Notes under the pieces: model-generated
What the model saw: the letters and a program-made list of their open reading frames with translations, nothing else
What the model was told of the DNA's origin: nothing
The model's database searches: none
Shown: positions 34,303-43,200 of the stretch, piece by piece
How positions within the stretch are numbered: the stretch's first letter is position 1
How the letters are laid out: each line of letters starts with the position of its first letter
Origin: Thalassovita gelatinovora
Lineage (GTDB): Bacteria > Pseudomonadota > Alphaproteobacteria > Rhodobacterales > Rhodobacteraceae
DNA: 64,000 nt
NCBI RefSeq assembly: GCF_001458355.1
Contig: NZ_CYSA01000026.1
Location: forward strand, 62,001-126,000
Reading direction: 5' to 3'
Program-made: the position numbers and the translations under genes

Positions 34303-35949
34303 ATGTCGGAAACCGAACGGGAAGCGATGGAATATGACGTAGTGATCGTCGGCGCAGGCCCGGCGGGCCTGTCAGCAGCGATCCGGTTGAAGCAGTTGGA
34401 TGCCGATTTGAACGTCGTCGTTCTGGAAAAAGGCTCTGAAGTCGGGGCGCATATCCTGTCCGGTGCGGTTCTGGACCCTTGCGGTCTTGATGCGCTGATC
34501 CCCGACTGGAAAGAAAAGGGCGCACCGCTGAACGTGCCGGTGAAAGAAGACAACTTTTACATGCTGGGCGAAGCTGGCGGGGTGCGAGTACCGAATTTCC
34601 CGATGCCACCGTTGATGAACAATCACGGGAATTACATCGTGTCGATGGCGAATGTTTGCCGCTGGATGGCTGAACAAGCCGAAGAACTGGGCGTGGAAAT
34701 CTTCCCGGGCATGGCCTGTTCAGAACTGGTTTATGGCGACAAGGGGACGATCAAGGGCGTCGTTGCCGGAGAATTCGGTAAAAACCCCGATGGCACCCAA
34801 GGACCGGGATACGAACCGGGGATGGAACTGCATGGTAAATACGTGTTCCTGTCCGAAGGTGTGCGCGGCAGTTTGGCCAAGGAAGTGATCGAGCGCTACG
34901 GGCTGTCCGATGGCAAGGAACCACAGAAATTCGGCCTCGGGATGAAGGAAATCTGGGAAATCGACCCGGCCAAGCACCGGGAAGGCACCGTGACCCACAC
35001 CATGGGCTGGCCGCTGGGCAGCAATGCCGGGGGCGGATCGTTCATCTATCATCTAGAAAACAATCAGGTCTATGTCGGTTTCGTGGTGCATCTGAATTAC
35101 AAAAACCCGCACCTGTACCCCTACATGGAATTCCAGCGCTTCAAGCATCACCCGATGGTGGCCGAACTGCTGAAGGGCGGCAAGCGCGTCGCCTATGGTG
35201 CGCGGGCGCTTTCTGAAGGCGGATACCAGTCGATGCCGCAGATGGTGGCCCCCGGCGTGGCGCTGCTGGGCTGTTCGGTCGGCATGGTCAACGTGCCGCG
35301 GATTAAGGGCAACCACAACGCCATGCTGTCGGGCAAGGTCGCTGCCGAAGCCGCCTATAGGGCGATCCAGACCGGCCGATCGGGCGACGAGCTGCATGAT
35401 TATGAAGAAGAGGTCCGCAAGGGCGCGATCGGCAAGGATCTGAAAAAGGTCCGTAACGTCAAACCTCTGTGGTCGAAATTCGGCCTGACGGCTTCCTTGG
35501 CGCTTGGCGGGTTCGACATGTGGACCAACACGCTGGGATTCTCGCTGCTTGGCACGCTTAAACACGGCAAAACCGATGCGGCGGCGACCGAACCGGCTTC
35601 GGTGCACAAACCGATCGATTATCCCAAACCGGATGGCACGCTGAGCTTCGATCGGCTGACCAATGTCAGTTTTTCCTTCACCAACCACGAGGAAAGCCAG
35701 CCCTGCCATTTGCAGCTAAAAGACCCGATGGTGCCGATTTCCAACAATCTGCCGATGTATGACGAACCGGCGCAGCGCTATTGCCCGGCAGGGGTTTATG
35801 AAGTGGTCGAAAAGGACGGCAAGCAGGAATTCGTGATCAATTTCCAAAACTGCGTCCACTGCAAGACCTGCGATATCAAGGATCCGGCCCAGAACATCAA
35901 CTGGACCACGCCGCAGGGCGGTGACGGGCCGAATTACCCGAATATGTGA
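34303..35949 (+). CDS. Electron-transfer flavoprotein-ubiquinone oxidoreductase
   Basis: 548 residues. The FAD dinucleotide motif VVIVGAGPAGLSAAIRL (about 12-28), the ubiquinone-binding middle part and the C-terminal 4Fe-4S domain, with cysteines in RYCPAGVYEV, NCVHCKTCD (about 520-528), are intact. It takes electrons from ETF, reduced by acyl-CoA dehydrogenases such as the one at 26.3 kb, and passes them to ubiquinone at the inner membrane. Glutamate codons: 36 GAA to 4 GAG by hand count. Usually named etfD or etfQO. Confidence 0.97.
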   Translation: MSETEREAMEYDVVIVGAGPAGLSAAIRLKQLDADLNVVVLEKGSEVGAHILSGAVLDPCGLDALIPDWKEKGAPLNVPVKEDNFYMLGEAGGVRVPNFPMPPLMNNHGNYIVSMANVCRWMAEQAEELGVEIFPGMACSELVYGDKGTIKGVVAGEFGKNPDGTQGPGYEPGMELHGKYVFLSEGVRGSLAKEVIERYGLSDGKEPQKFGLGMKEIWEIDPAKHREGTVTHTMGWPLGSNAGGGSFIYHLENNQVYVGFVVHLNYKNPHLYPYMEFQRFKHHPMVAELLKGGKRVAYGARALSEGGYQSMPQMVAPGVALLGCSVGMVNVPRIKGNHNAMLSGKVAAEAAYRAIQTGRSGDELHDYEEEVRKGAIGKDLKKVRNVKPLWSKFGLTASLALGGFDMWTNTLGFSLLGTLKHGKTDAAATEPASVHKPIDYPKPDGTLSFDRLTNVSFSFTNHEESQPCHLQLKDPMVPISNNLPMYDEPAQRYCPAGVYEVVEKDGKQEFVINFQNCVHCKTCDIKDPAQNINWTTPQGGDGPNYPNM

Positions 35950-35967
35950 TCCTTATCGAAAAGACCG

Positions 35968-35996
35968 AAAAAGGGCGCCGCTGGGCGCCCTTTTTG
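35968..35996 (+). terminator. Rho-independent terminator
   Basis: AAAAAGGGCGCC (35968-35979) pairs with GGCGCCCTTTTT (35984-35995) over a four-base loop, with the T-run inside the 3' arm. It lies 19 bases after the oxidoreductase stop. The remaining 247 bases up to 36243 show no gene or clear motif. Confidence 0.92.
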
Positions 35997-36243
35997 TTTG
36001 ATGGCAGTTCTGCCCATGCAGAGAGATAAGTGCCGTTGACTGATGTCGGGCCGAATTGCCAAACGTGTGCGCGACCCGGGTGAAGAAACGTACACGCGGC
36101 CGGTCGGCACAACTTACGACCTTCTGGCCTGACATTTCGGTGATTCCCCGCCGGGGCGCGGGGTTTCCTGCCCATCTTGATTGCCTTTGCCGCTCGGCGC
36201 GTTAGTCTGTTTTTGAACGGATCAATAATCGCGGACCAAGGGT

Positions 36244-37962
36244 ATGATGAAAAACTGGGTGACAAGTGCTGTTCTGACGATTGCCATCGGGGTCAGCGGG
36301 GTGTCACCGGTGCAGGCGCAGGGGCTTGCCGGGTCCTATCTGGCGGCTCGACAGGCCGGGATGACTGCCGATTACAAAACTGCGGCGGAATATTACGCCC
36401 GCGCTTTGGCCCGCGATCCGTCGAATCCGGCGCTTCTGGAATCGGCGGCGCAGGCGCAATTGTCGCTGGGGCGGCTGGACCGCGCCATCCCGATGGCCCG
36501 TCAGTTGGAAGAATTCGGACCAGACAGTCAGATCGCGCAGATGATCCTGATGGCCGACGATGCAGAACATGAACGGTTCGACAAGCTGGATGCCCGCAGC
36601 AATCAGGAACGCAGCGTTGGTCCCTTGGTCGACGGCTTGGTTCAGGCTTGGGCGAAGATGGGCCAAGGCCAGGTTTCGGCGGCGCTGAAAATCTATGATG
36701 ACGTTGCAGAAAAACGCGGCTTGCAGGGATTTGCCCTTTATCATAAAGCGCTGGCGTTGGCCTCGGTTGGTGATTTCGAATCCGCCGAAGCGATTTTTTC
36801 AGAAAATGTCGGCACGACAATGCAAGTGACCCGGCGCGGTGCCATCGCGCATGTAGAAATGCTTAGCCAACTGGATCGCGGCGCAGATGCGGCGCAGATG
36901 ATTGTCGGTCTGTTCGGCCCTGATCTGGACCCGGTGCTACGCGACATGCATGCCGTGTTGGACAAGGGCGAAAGCCTGCCCTTTACCATGGTCAGATCGC
37001 CCAAAGAAGGTGTGGCCGAAGTGTTCTATTCGGTCGCCGCAGCGCTGAGTACTGAAGCCGGGCAGGATTATACGCTGCTTTATTCCCGTGTTGCGGAATA
37101 TCTGCGTCCCGATCATACCGATGCGATCCTGCTGAGCGCGGGGCTGCTGGAAGATCTGCAACGCTATGATCTGGCTGTGGACGCCTATAAGAAAGTCAGC
37201 CGTGACAACCCCGCCTTTCATGCCGCCGAACTGGGCCGCGCCGAGGCGCTGCGCAAATCCGGCCGTGTCGACGCCGCGGTCGAAGTTTTGGAACAACTGG
37301 CCAAAAGTCACGGCGATCAGGCCATCGTGAATGTCACGCTGGGCGATCTGATGCGGCAGCTTGATCGTTTCGAAGACGCGGTTGCGGCCTATGATGCCGC
37401 ACTTGCGCTGCATGAAGGCACCGATCCAAGCCAGTGGTTTATCTATTATGCCCGCGCGATCTGCTATGAGCGGCTGAACGAATGGGATCGTGCGGAAAAG
37501 GATTTTCGCACCGCGCTGGACCTGAACCCCGAACATCCGCAGGTGCTGAATTACCTCGGCTATTCGATGGTCGAACAGCAGGTCAAACTGGACGAGGCGC
37601 TCGACATGATCGAACGCGCCGTCGCGGCGCGGCCCGACAGCGGCTATATCGTTGATTCGCTGGGCTGGGTGCTGTTCCGGCTGGGTCGCTATGACGAAGC
37701 AGTGCCGCATATGGAACGTGCCGCCGAACTGATGCCGGTCGATCCGGTGGTGAACGATCATCTGGGCGATGTTCTTTGGGCGGTCGGGCGCAAGCGCGAG
37801 GCGGAATTTCAATGGCGCCGGGCGCTGTCTTTCGTCGATTATGAAGATGCCGCGGGTGAAGTCGATCCCGACCGTATCCGCCAGAAGCTCGAAATCGGTC
37901 TGGACGCGGTGTTGATCGCTGAAGGGGCGCCGCCGCTGAAGGTGGCCAATGGCGAGCACTGA
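36244..37962 (+). CDS. Tetratricopeptide-repeat protein, exported
   Basis: 572 residues. A signal peptide (about 1-25, ending VQAQ) is followed by many TPR-type helix pairs. Clear units are at about 38-72 (TAAEYYARALARDPSNPALL), 305-340, 375-410, and 430-540. It is probably a periplasmic or outer-membrane-associated scaffold. No catalytic motif is seen. The stop lies 14 bases inside the ispE gene, so the two are coupled, although no functional link to isoprenoid synthesis is known. Confidence 0.88.
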   Translation: MMKNWVTSAVLTIAIGVSGVSPVQAQGLAGSYLAARQAGMTADYKTAAEYYARALARDPSNPALLESAAQAQLSLGRLDRAIPMARQLEEFGPDSQIAQMILMADDAEHERFDKLDARSNQERSVGPLVDGLVQAWAKMGQGQVSAALKIYDDVAEKRGLQGFALYHKALALASVGDFESAEAIFSENVGTTMQVTRRGAIAHVEMLSQLDRGADAAQMIVGLFGPDLDPVLRDMHAVLDKGESLPFTMVRSPKEGVAEVFYSVAAALSTEAGQDYTLLYSRVAEYLRPDHTDAILLSAGLLEDLQRYDLAVDAYKKVSRDNPAFHAAELGRAEALRKSGRVDAAVEVLEQLAKSHGDQAIVNVTLGDLMRQLDRFEDAVAAYDAALALHEGTDPSQWFIYYARAICYERLNEWDRAEKDFRTALDLNPEHPQVLNYLGYSMVEQQVKLDEALDMIERAVAARPDSGYIVDSLGWVLFRLGRYDEAVPHMERAAELMPVDPVVNDHLGDVLWAVGRKREAEFQWRRALSFVDYEDAAGEVDPDRIRQKLEIGLDAVLIAEGAPPLKVANGEH

Positions 37963-38767
37963 GACCTTTGCCTCGGCAAAGGTAAACCTGACCTTGCATG
38001 TCACCGGCCAACGGGCAGATGGCTATCATTTGCTCGATTCGCTGGTGATGTTCGCCGATTGTGGTGACCGGATTACCCTGCGCCTGTCGGAAACTGCGAC
38101 GCTGACCGTGTCTGGCCCCAAAGCGTCGGGGGTGCCAACCGGCCCGGAAAACCTTGTCTTGCGGGCGGCAGGGTTGATGCGCGTCGGTGCGGAAATCGGG
38201 TTGGAAAAACACTTGCCCGCAGCGGCGGGGATCGGTGGCGGGTCATCAGATGCGGCTGCCGTTTTGTTGGCAATCCGTGATCTGACCGGGCGCATCATAC
38301 CCGAACAGGGGCTGTCGTTGGGGGCTGATATTCCGGTTTGCCTGATTGGTCAGGCGGCGATTATGCGCGGGATCGGTGAAGACGTGACGGTCTTGGAAAA
38401 CATGCCTACTCTGCATGCCGTGTTGATCAATCCCGGCGTGCCAGTGCCAACCGGGGCGGTTTTCCAAGGATTGTCGCGTAAGGACAATCCACCGATGGAA
38501 CCGCTGCCACCAGCGCTGAATTTCGAAACGCTGATCGGTTGGCTGGGGCAACAGCGCAATGATCTGCAAGGCCCGGCCATCGTGGCGCAGCCCGCCATTG
38601 GCGATGTGCTGCGGTCGATTGCCGCCACCGCAGGGTGCAGATTGGCGCGGATGTCGGGGTCAGGGGCGACCTGTTTTGGTCTCTACGAAACCGCTGACGC
38701 CGCGACAAAAGCAGCGACCGTATTGCAACGCCCCGATTGGTGGGTGCAGCCTGTGCGGCTCAATTGA
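37949..38767 (+). CDS. ispE: 4-diphosphocytidyl-2-C-methyl-D-erythritol kinase
   Basis: GHMP kinase of the MEP isoprenoid pathway, 272 residues. The N-terminal AKVNLTLHVTGQRADGYHLLD (split at about 10-30) and the phosphate-binding loop PAAAGIGGGSSDAAA (about 90-104) are intact; the C-terminal SGSGATCFGLY motif is near 237. It overlaps the TPR gene by 14 bases upstream, and its last eight bases overlap the end of the convergent polyprenyl synthase gene. Confidence 0.95.
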   Translation: MASTETFASAKVNLTLHVTGQRADGYHLLDSLVMFADCGDRITLRLSETATLTVSGPKASGVPTGPENLVLRAAGLMRVGAEIGLEKHLPAAAGIGGGSSDAAAVLLAIRDLTGRIIPEQGLSLGADIPVCLIGQAAIMRGIGEDVTVLENMPTLHAVLINPGVPVPTGAVFQGLSRKDNPPMEPLPPALNFETLIGWLGQQRNDLQGPAIVAQPAIGDVLRSIAATAGCRLARMSGSGATCFGLYETADAATKAATVLQRPDWWVQPVRLN

Positions 38768-39761
38768 TCCGCGCGACCACGTAATCGGCCAGATCGATCA
38801 GCAATTGACGTAAACTGTGATCGGGCAATTGTGACATTGATTGCTTAGCCTTGTCGGCCCAGAACAGCGCGTCCTGACGGGTGTCTTGCAACGCGTCATG
38901 CTTATTCAGCAGCACCAGGGCATGTTCCAGATCGCCGTCTTCCTGACGACCCTTTTCAATGGTTCGGGTCCAGAACGCGCGTTCCTCGGTATCTGCCTTG
39001 GCCACCGCCTTGATTACCGGCAGGGTCAGTTTCCGTTCGCGGAAATCATCGCCGACATTCTTGCCGGTGGCTTTGCTGTCGCCCTGATAATCCAGCAGGT
39101 CATCAACGATCTGGAACGCAATGCCCAAGGCATCGCCATAATCGTACAGCGCGCTGATCTCGGATTCGTGCGCTTCGGCAATCACACCACCAACCTGCGT
39201 GGCGGCCGAAAACAGCGCCGCCGTCTTGCCGCGCACGACCTGAAGGTAAATCGCTTCGTCCGTGCGCAGATCCTGCGCCGCCGTCAGTTGCAGAACCTCA
39301 CCTTCGGCAATCGTAGCCGAAGCATTTGACAGAATGTCGAGAACCCGCAGATTGCCCGGTTCCACCATCAACTGAAATGCGCGGGCAAATAAATAATCGC
39401 CGACCAGAACGCTGGATTTATTGTCCCACAGCAGATTGGCGGTGGGACGGCCACGGCGTTGCCCGCTTTCGTCCACCACATCGTCATGCAGCAGGGTGGC
39501 GGTATGGATGAATTCCACCGTCGCGGCCAGATGCACGTCGAACGGTCCTTGATACCCGCATAGCTCAGCCGCAGCCAAGGTCAGCATCGGGCGCAGACGT
39601 TTGCCACCGGCATCGACCAGATGCGCCGTCACTTCTGGAATGCGCGGGGCGTGTTTAGATGCCATCCGGTCATGTATCAGGGTGTTCACAGCCTGCATTT
39701 TGGCTTCAAGATGCGTGGCCAGAAGCTCATGCGGTTTGCTGGATGCTTGATGTAAGTTCAT
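38760..39761 (-). CDS. Long-chain polyprenyl diphosphate synthase
   Basis: 333 residues, trans-prenyltransferase. The first Asp-rich motif is LLHDDVVDES (about 90-99) and the second is QIVDDLLDYQ (about 211-220), with GGKRLRPML near 51. It probably makes the octa- to decaprenyl side chain of ubiquinone, as IspB-type enzymes do. GAGG lies five bases before the ATG at 39761; an ATG at 39776 is also in frame but lacks such a site. It converges with ispE. Confidence 0.94.
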   Translation of the reverse strand: MNLHQASSKPHELLATHLEAKMQAVNTLIHDRMASKHAPRIPEVTAHLVDAGGKRLRPMLTLAAAELCGYQGPFDVHLAATVEFIHTATLLHDDVVDESGQRRGRPTANLLWDNKSSVLVGDYLFARAFQLMVEPGNLRVLDILSNASATIAEGEVLQLTAAQDLRTDEAIYLQVVRGKTAALFSAATQVGGVIAEAHESEISALYDYGDALGIAFQIVDDLLDYQGDSKATGKNVGDDFRERKLTLPVIKAVAKADTEERAFWTRTIEKGRQEDGDLEHALVLLNKHDALQDTRQDALFWADKAKQSMSQLPDHSLRQLLIDLADYVVARIN

Positions 39762-39814
39762 CACAACCTCATACATGGCTCGACAAATCTGCCGCTATGC
39801 CCATATTCCCCATT

Positions 39815-40030
39815 ATGAAACAGCTTCTGCGCACCACCGATCCGACGTCGATCGCTTTCGCCAAGGCTCTGCTTCAGGGCGAGGGTATAGACTGGTTTGA
39901 AATGGACGTAAACATGAGCGTTCTCGAAGGTAGTATTGGCATTTTGCCGCGCCGGTTGATGGTGCGGGACGAAGATCTGACAACCGGTCAGCGTATTTTA
40001 CGCGACAATGGGATCGCTTTGGATGGATGA
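39815..40030 (+). CDS. DUF2007 family protein
   Basis: 71 residues. The pattern LRTTDPTSIAFAKALLQGEGI (split) with the downstream DRRLMV-like RRLMVRDEDL matches DUF2007, a small PII-like fold of unknown role. An ATG 18 bases upstream (39797) is possible. The stop overlaps the methyltransferase start by eight bases. Confidence 0.85.
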   Translation: MKQLLRTTDPTSIAFAKALLQGEGIDWFEMDVNMSVLEGSIGILPRRLMVRDEDLTTGQRILRDNGIALDG

Positions 40031-40775
40031 TCTGACCCAGTCCCAATTTTTGGGGGGACGGGTCACGGCGTGGCAGCCCGCACGGGGATACCGCGCCGGG
40101 GTCGATCCGGTGCTGTTGGCCGCAGCGGTTCCGGGCACACCGGGGCAAACTGCGCTGGAACTGGGCTGTGGGGTTGGGGTGGCGTCGTTGTGCCTGTTGG
40201 CGCGAGTGCCGGACATGCGGATCACAGGGCTGGAAATCCAACCTTCATATGCTGCGCTCGCACGTCGCAATGCGGCCGAGTCTGGGGCCGCGTTGGAGGT
40301 GGTCGAGGCCGATCTGGCCCAATTGCCCGCCCATTTGCGCGACCGACAATTTGACCATGTGTTTGCCAACCCGCCCTATTTTTTGCGCGACGCCTCGGTG
40401 TCGGCGGCGGACCCTGGGCGCGACATCGCTTTGGGCGGTGAAACGCCGCTGGCCGATTGGGTCGAAACCGCCGCCAGACGGGTCAGGCCCAAGGGCTATG
40501 TCAGCTTTATTCAGCGGGTCGAACGGTTGCCGGAACTTCTGAGGGCGATGCAGGCGCGGCTGGGCAGTTTGCAAGTTTTACCATTGATGCCGCGCCGGGG
40601 CCGCGAATCGCAATTGTTCCTGATCCGGGGTCGAAAGGGGGGGCGGGCCGCCTTTCGTTTGCATGCGGGCATCCGAATGCATGAAGGGGATACCCATACC
40701 CGCGATCAGGAAAGCTATACTTCTGATATTCGCGCTGTGCTGCGAGATGGGGCAGCTTTGCCATTTCCCAAGTGA
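40023..40775 (+). CDS. TrmN6-like tRNA1(Val) adenine-N6 methyltransferase
   Basis: 250 residues, Rossmann methyltransferase. The SAM site is LELGCGVGVASL (about 46-57), the acidic loop is TGLEIQ, and the catalytic motif is NPPYF (about 118-122), which is typical of adenine-N6 enzymes. The N-terminal FLGGRVTAWQPARGYRAGVDP is family-specific. It probably modifies A37 of tRNA-Val, but other RNA targets are possible. Confidence 0.9.
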   Translation: MDDLTQSQFLGGRVTAWQPARGYRAGVDPVLLAAAVPGTPGQTALELGCGVGVASLCLLARVPDMRITGLEIQPSYAALARRNAAESGAALEVVEADLAQLPAHLRDRQFDHVFANPPYFLRDASVSAADPGRDIALGGETPLADWVETAARRVRPKGYVSFIQRVERLPELLRAMQARLGSLQVLPLMPRRGRESQLFLIRGRKGGRAAFRLHAGIRMHEGDTHTRDQESYTSDIRAVLRDGAALPFPK

Positions 40776-40884
40776 TTTGGCCGCGTCGGGTGGCATATTT
40801 CCGCTTCTCGCTGCGCTGCGGCGTGACAGGGCGAAAAAGTTGTGGTGGACTTGTCATATTACTTTCACAGAGAGGAGACTGCCC

Positions 40885-41058
40885 ATGCCCTTGAGTTCGC
40901 ATATCGAAGAGCTGAAGAAGAAACACCTCACCCTCTCGCAACAGGTCGAAGACGCGCAGCGTGCGCCGGGAATGCCTGATGCGGAAATCTCTGCGATGAA
41001 GAAACAGAAACTGCGACTTAAGGAAGAAATCGAACGGCTGACCTCGGAATTGGTCTGA
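40885..41058 (+). CDS. YdcH (DUF465) family small protein
   Basis: 57 residues, almost wholly helical with a heptad pattern (HIEELKKKHLTLSQQVEDAQ). The function is unknown. GAGGAG precedes the ATG. Its TGA and the TGA of the convergent EamA gene abut as the palindrome TGATCA, leaving no gap between the two genes. Confidence 0.9.
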   Translation: MPLSSHIEELKKKHLTLSQQVEDAQRAPGMPDAEISAMKKQKLRLKEEIERLTSELV

Positions 41059-41922
41059 TCAATTCGACAGGCTGGCGCGCGCAGCCAAGGCTGCGCCGCC
41101 GGTGATAAGCAAAGCCGCCAGTCCCAGAGACCAACTCGGGACGGCGACGCCAAAGGCCACTAGCACTAGGGTCGACAACAAAGGTGCCGCATAAGACGAA
41201 ACGCCCAGCAACTGAATGTCGCCGCGTTTCACCCCGATATCCCAGACATAAAACGCCAAACCGACCGGCCCCAGTCCCAAGGCCAGCGCCGCCCCCCAGC
41301 CGATTGCACCGCTGGGCCAGACGGTGGTTTCCAGTGCCAAGTGCAATCCCGCCGACAGGATTGCGGTTGCGATGCAGAACACCGCAACGGATTCGGTGGG
41401 GGCAGTACCGACGCGGCGCGACAAGACCGAATAGCCCGACCAGGTCAATGCGCAGCCCAAAGCCAGCAGATAGCCGGGCAGCGCGGCAGAATCGAAACCT
41501 GCCTCTCCGCCGCCGATGATCAGCGCTGCCCCCAGAAATCCTAATACCCCACCCAGAAAATGTCCCGTCTTCAGCTTTTCGCCGGGCAGAAGCCCGGAAA
41601 ACAGCACGATCAGCAGTGGCCAAAGATAGGCAATCAGCCCAGCCTGTGCCGGTGGGGCCAGACGCAACGCGCTGAAATACAGCGCGTGATAGCCAAACAG
41701 CCCCAGCGTGCCAAAAACGTAAACTTTGAGCGGAACCGTTTTCAGCCGGTGCAGGCTGCCGTTGGCAATCGTCCAGATCAGCCCCAGCGTCCCCCCGACG
41801 GTAAAACAGATTGCATTCAGCAATAGCGGCGGGGTCGGCGCGGTGCCGACGGTAAACAGTGCCAGCAATGCCCAAAGCAGCACGGCAATGAACCCGATGG
41901 CGGTGGCTCGTTTGCTTGTCAT
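41059..41922 (-). CDS. EamA/DMT-family transporter
   Basis: 287 residues with ten hydrophobic segments in two EamA repeats (about 8-135 and 150-283). It is an inner-membrane drug/metabolite exporter of unknown substrate. The ATG overlaps the stop of the LysR gene by four bases, so both come from one transcript. Confidence 0.9.
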   Translation of the reverse strand: MTSKRATAIGFIAVLLWALLALFTVGTAPTPPLLLNAICFTVGGTLGLIWTIANGSLHRLKTVPLKVYVFGTLGLFGYHALYFSALRLAPPAQAGLIAYLWPLLIVLFSGLLPGEKLKTGHFLGGVLGFLGAALIIGGGEAGFDSAALPGYLLALGCALTWSGYSVLSRRVGTAPTESVAVFCIATAILSAGLHLALETTVWPSGAIGWGAALALGLGPVGLAFYVWDIGVKRGDIQLLGVSSYAAPLLSTLVLVAFGVAVPSWSLGLAALLITGGAALAARASLSN

Positions 41923-42866
41923 GCTTGGGGGATATCCTCGACCGGAATGATTTCGAACTGGTCGGATATATGTGCGGTTTTTTCGATCTCGGCAAGAAAC
42001 CAGTCACGGAAGGCGGCGATCTGCGGCCGGGTTTCAGCCCCGGGTAGGCAAACAAAACGAAACCGAGCACGGGTTTCGATCGCCACCTTGAACGGAGCGA
42101 CCAGACGGCCCTCCAACAGGTCCTTGATGATCATCGGGCGGCGCCCCAGTGCAACACCGGCCCCCGTCGCCGCCGCGTCGACGGCGTGATCGGCATTGGA
42201 AAAATGGGCGCCGCGGCTGGGGCTGTGATCGATGCCAACCGCCCGGAACCAGGTCGGCCAATCGCAGGGCGGGGACAGGAACGCGATCGAATCGTCGAAA
42301 ATGAGAGGCGCCTGTTTCAGGCTTTCCGGTGTGGGATATTTTTGCGCCAGTTCCGGCGTCATCACCGGGGTCATCCATTCCTTGCGCACCGGCACCGAAT
42401 AGAGCCCGTCATCCGCGCCATAGCCAAAGCGGATGGCGACATCGACCGCGTCCCGTTCCAGATCGACCATGCGCAGCGACGCGGCCAACCGCAATTCGAT
42501 GTCCGGATGGGCACGGGCGAAATCATAAAGCCGCGGCGCCAGCCATTTCGCCGTCATTGCCGGGCCAGCAGTGACCGTCAGGGCCGTATGATCCTGTAAC
42601 CGCTTGGTGGCGCGCCAGGCGGCGGTCAGGGCCTGAAATCCGTCAGATGCACCGGGGGCAAGCGTCTTTCCCGCTTCGGTCAGCGCCACCGCCCGGTTCA
42701 AGCGGAGGAACAGCGGCGCACCAAGATGCTGTTCCAGCGATTTGATCTGAAATGACAGTGCCGCAGGAGTCACATGCAATTCCTCGGCCGCCTTGGCAAA
42801 GGACATGTGCCGCGCGGCAGAATCAAACGCACGCAAAGCGGTCAAAGGGGGGAGGCGATCCGGCAT
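41919..42866 (-). CDS. LysR-type regulator, GcvA-like
   Basis: 315 residues. The N-terminal PPLTALRAFDSAARHMSFAK start and the HVTPAALSFQIKSLEQHLG recognition helix (about 31-49) are characteristic of GcvA-type regulators. The effector domain is about 92-300. It probably controls itself and the EamA exporter downstream, and perhaps the divergent small gene. A dyad operator lies just upstream of the ATG. Confidence 0.92.
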   Translation of the reverse strand: MPDRLPPLTALRAFDSAARHMSFAKAAEELHVTPAALSFQIKSLEQHLGAPLFLRLNRAVALTEAGKTLAPGASDGFQALTAAWRATKRLQDHTALTVTAGPAMTAKWLAPRLYDFARAHPDIELRLAASLRMVDLERDAVDVAIRFGYGADDGLYSVPVRKEWMTPVMTPELAQKYPTPESLKQAPLIFDDSIAFLSPPCDWPTWFRAVGIDHSPSRGAHFSNADHAVDAAATGAGVALGRRPMIIKDLLEGRLVAPFKVAIETRARFRFVCLPGAETRPQIAAFRDWFLAEIEKTAHISDQFEIIPVEDIPQA

Positions 42867-42868
42867 AT

Positions 42869-42889
42869 CAGTTAAGTACAGCTTAACTG
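42869..42889. promoter_or_regulatory. Candidate LysR operator
   Basis: Perfect dyad CAGTTAAG (42869-42876) and CTTAACTG (42882-42889) with a five-base centre, two bases upstream of the LysR ATG. The half-sites TTAAG/CTTAA fit the T-N11-A plan of LysR operators and would allow autorepression. Confidence 0.6.
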
Positions 42890-42974
42890 TAGGTGTGAAA
42901 AGTCTCGTTTGTCAGCTTTGTTCATAAGGTGCAGGTTAAAGGCACATCAAAAACTCTTATCCAAAGAGGCCGCC

Positions 42975-43127
42975 ATGATTGAAATCGCTCAAAACACCCG
43001 TATCGAAACCGCTTTTGCCGCTGCCCATGCCGAACGCGCCAAGGCGTTTGGCGCTGTGTTCGGCTGGCTGTTCGCCCGTCCTCCGGTTCCGCTGGCCGCA
43101 AATGGCCTTACGGAACCGTGCCGCTGA
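42975..43127 (+). CDS. Small basic protein, unknown function
   Basis: 50 residues with an Ala-rich helical centre (AFAAAHAERAKAFGAVFGWLF). AGAGG precedes the ATG by six bases. It is divergent from the LysR gene across the dyad operator and is followed by a strong terminator, which argues that it is a real transcribed gene. No family is recognised; the FGAVFGWLF end is weakly like DUF1127 proteins. Confidence 0.6.
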   Translation: MIEIAQNTRIETAFAAAHAERAKAFGAVFGWLFARPPVPLAANGLTEPCR

Positions 43128-43151
43128 TCCCTGTCGATCTTACGGCACGAA

Positions 43152-43183
43152 AAGGGCCGGTCCTTTGACCGGCCCTTGGTTTT
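43152..43183. terminator. Bidirectional terminator
   Basis: AAGGGCCGGTC (43152-43162) pairs with GACCGGCCCTT (43167-43177) over a four-base CTTT loop. TTGGTTTTT follows on the plus strand and CCCTTTTCG on the minus strand, so it can end both the 50-residue gene and phaB. Confidence 0.92.
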
Positions 43184-43200
43184 TATAAGTTTGGCGCGTG

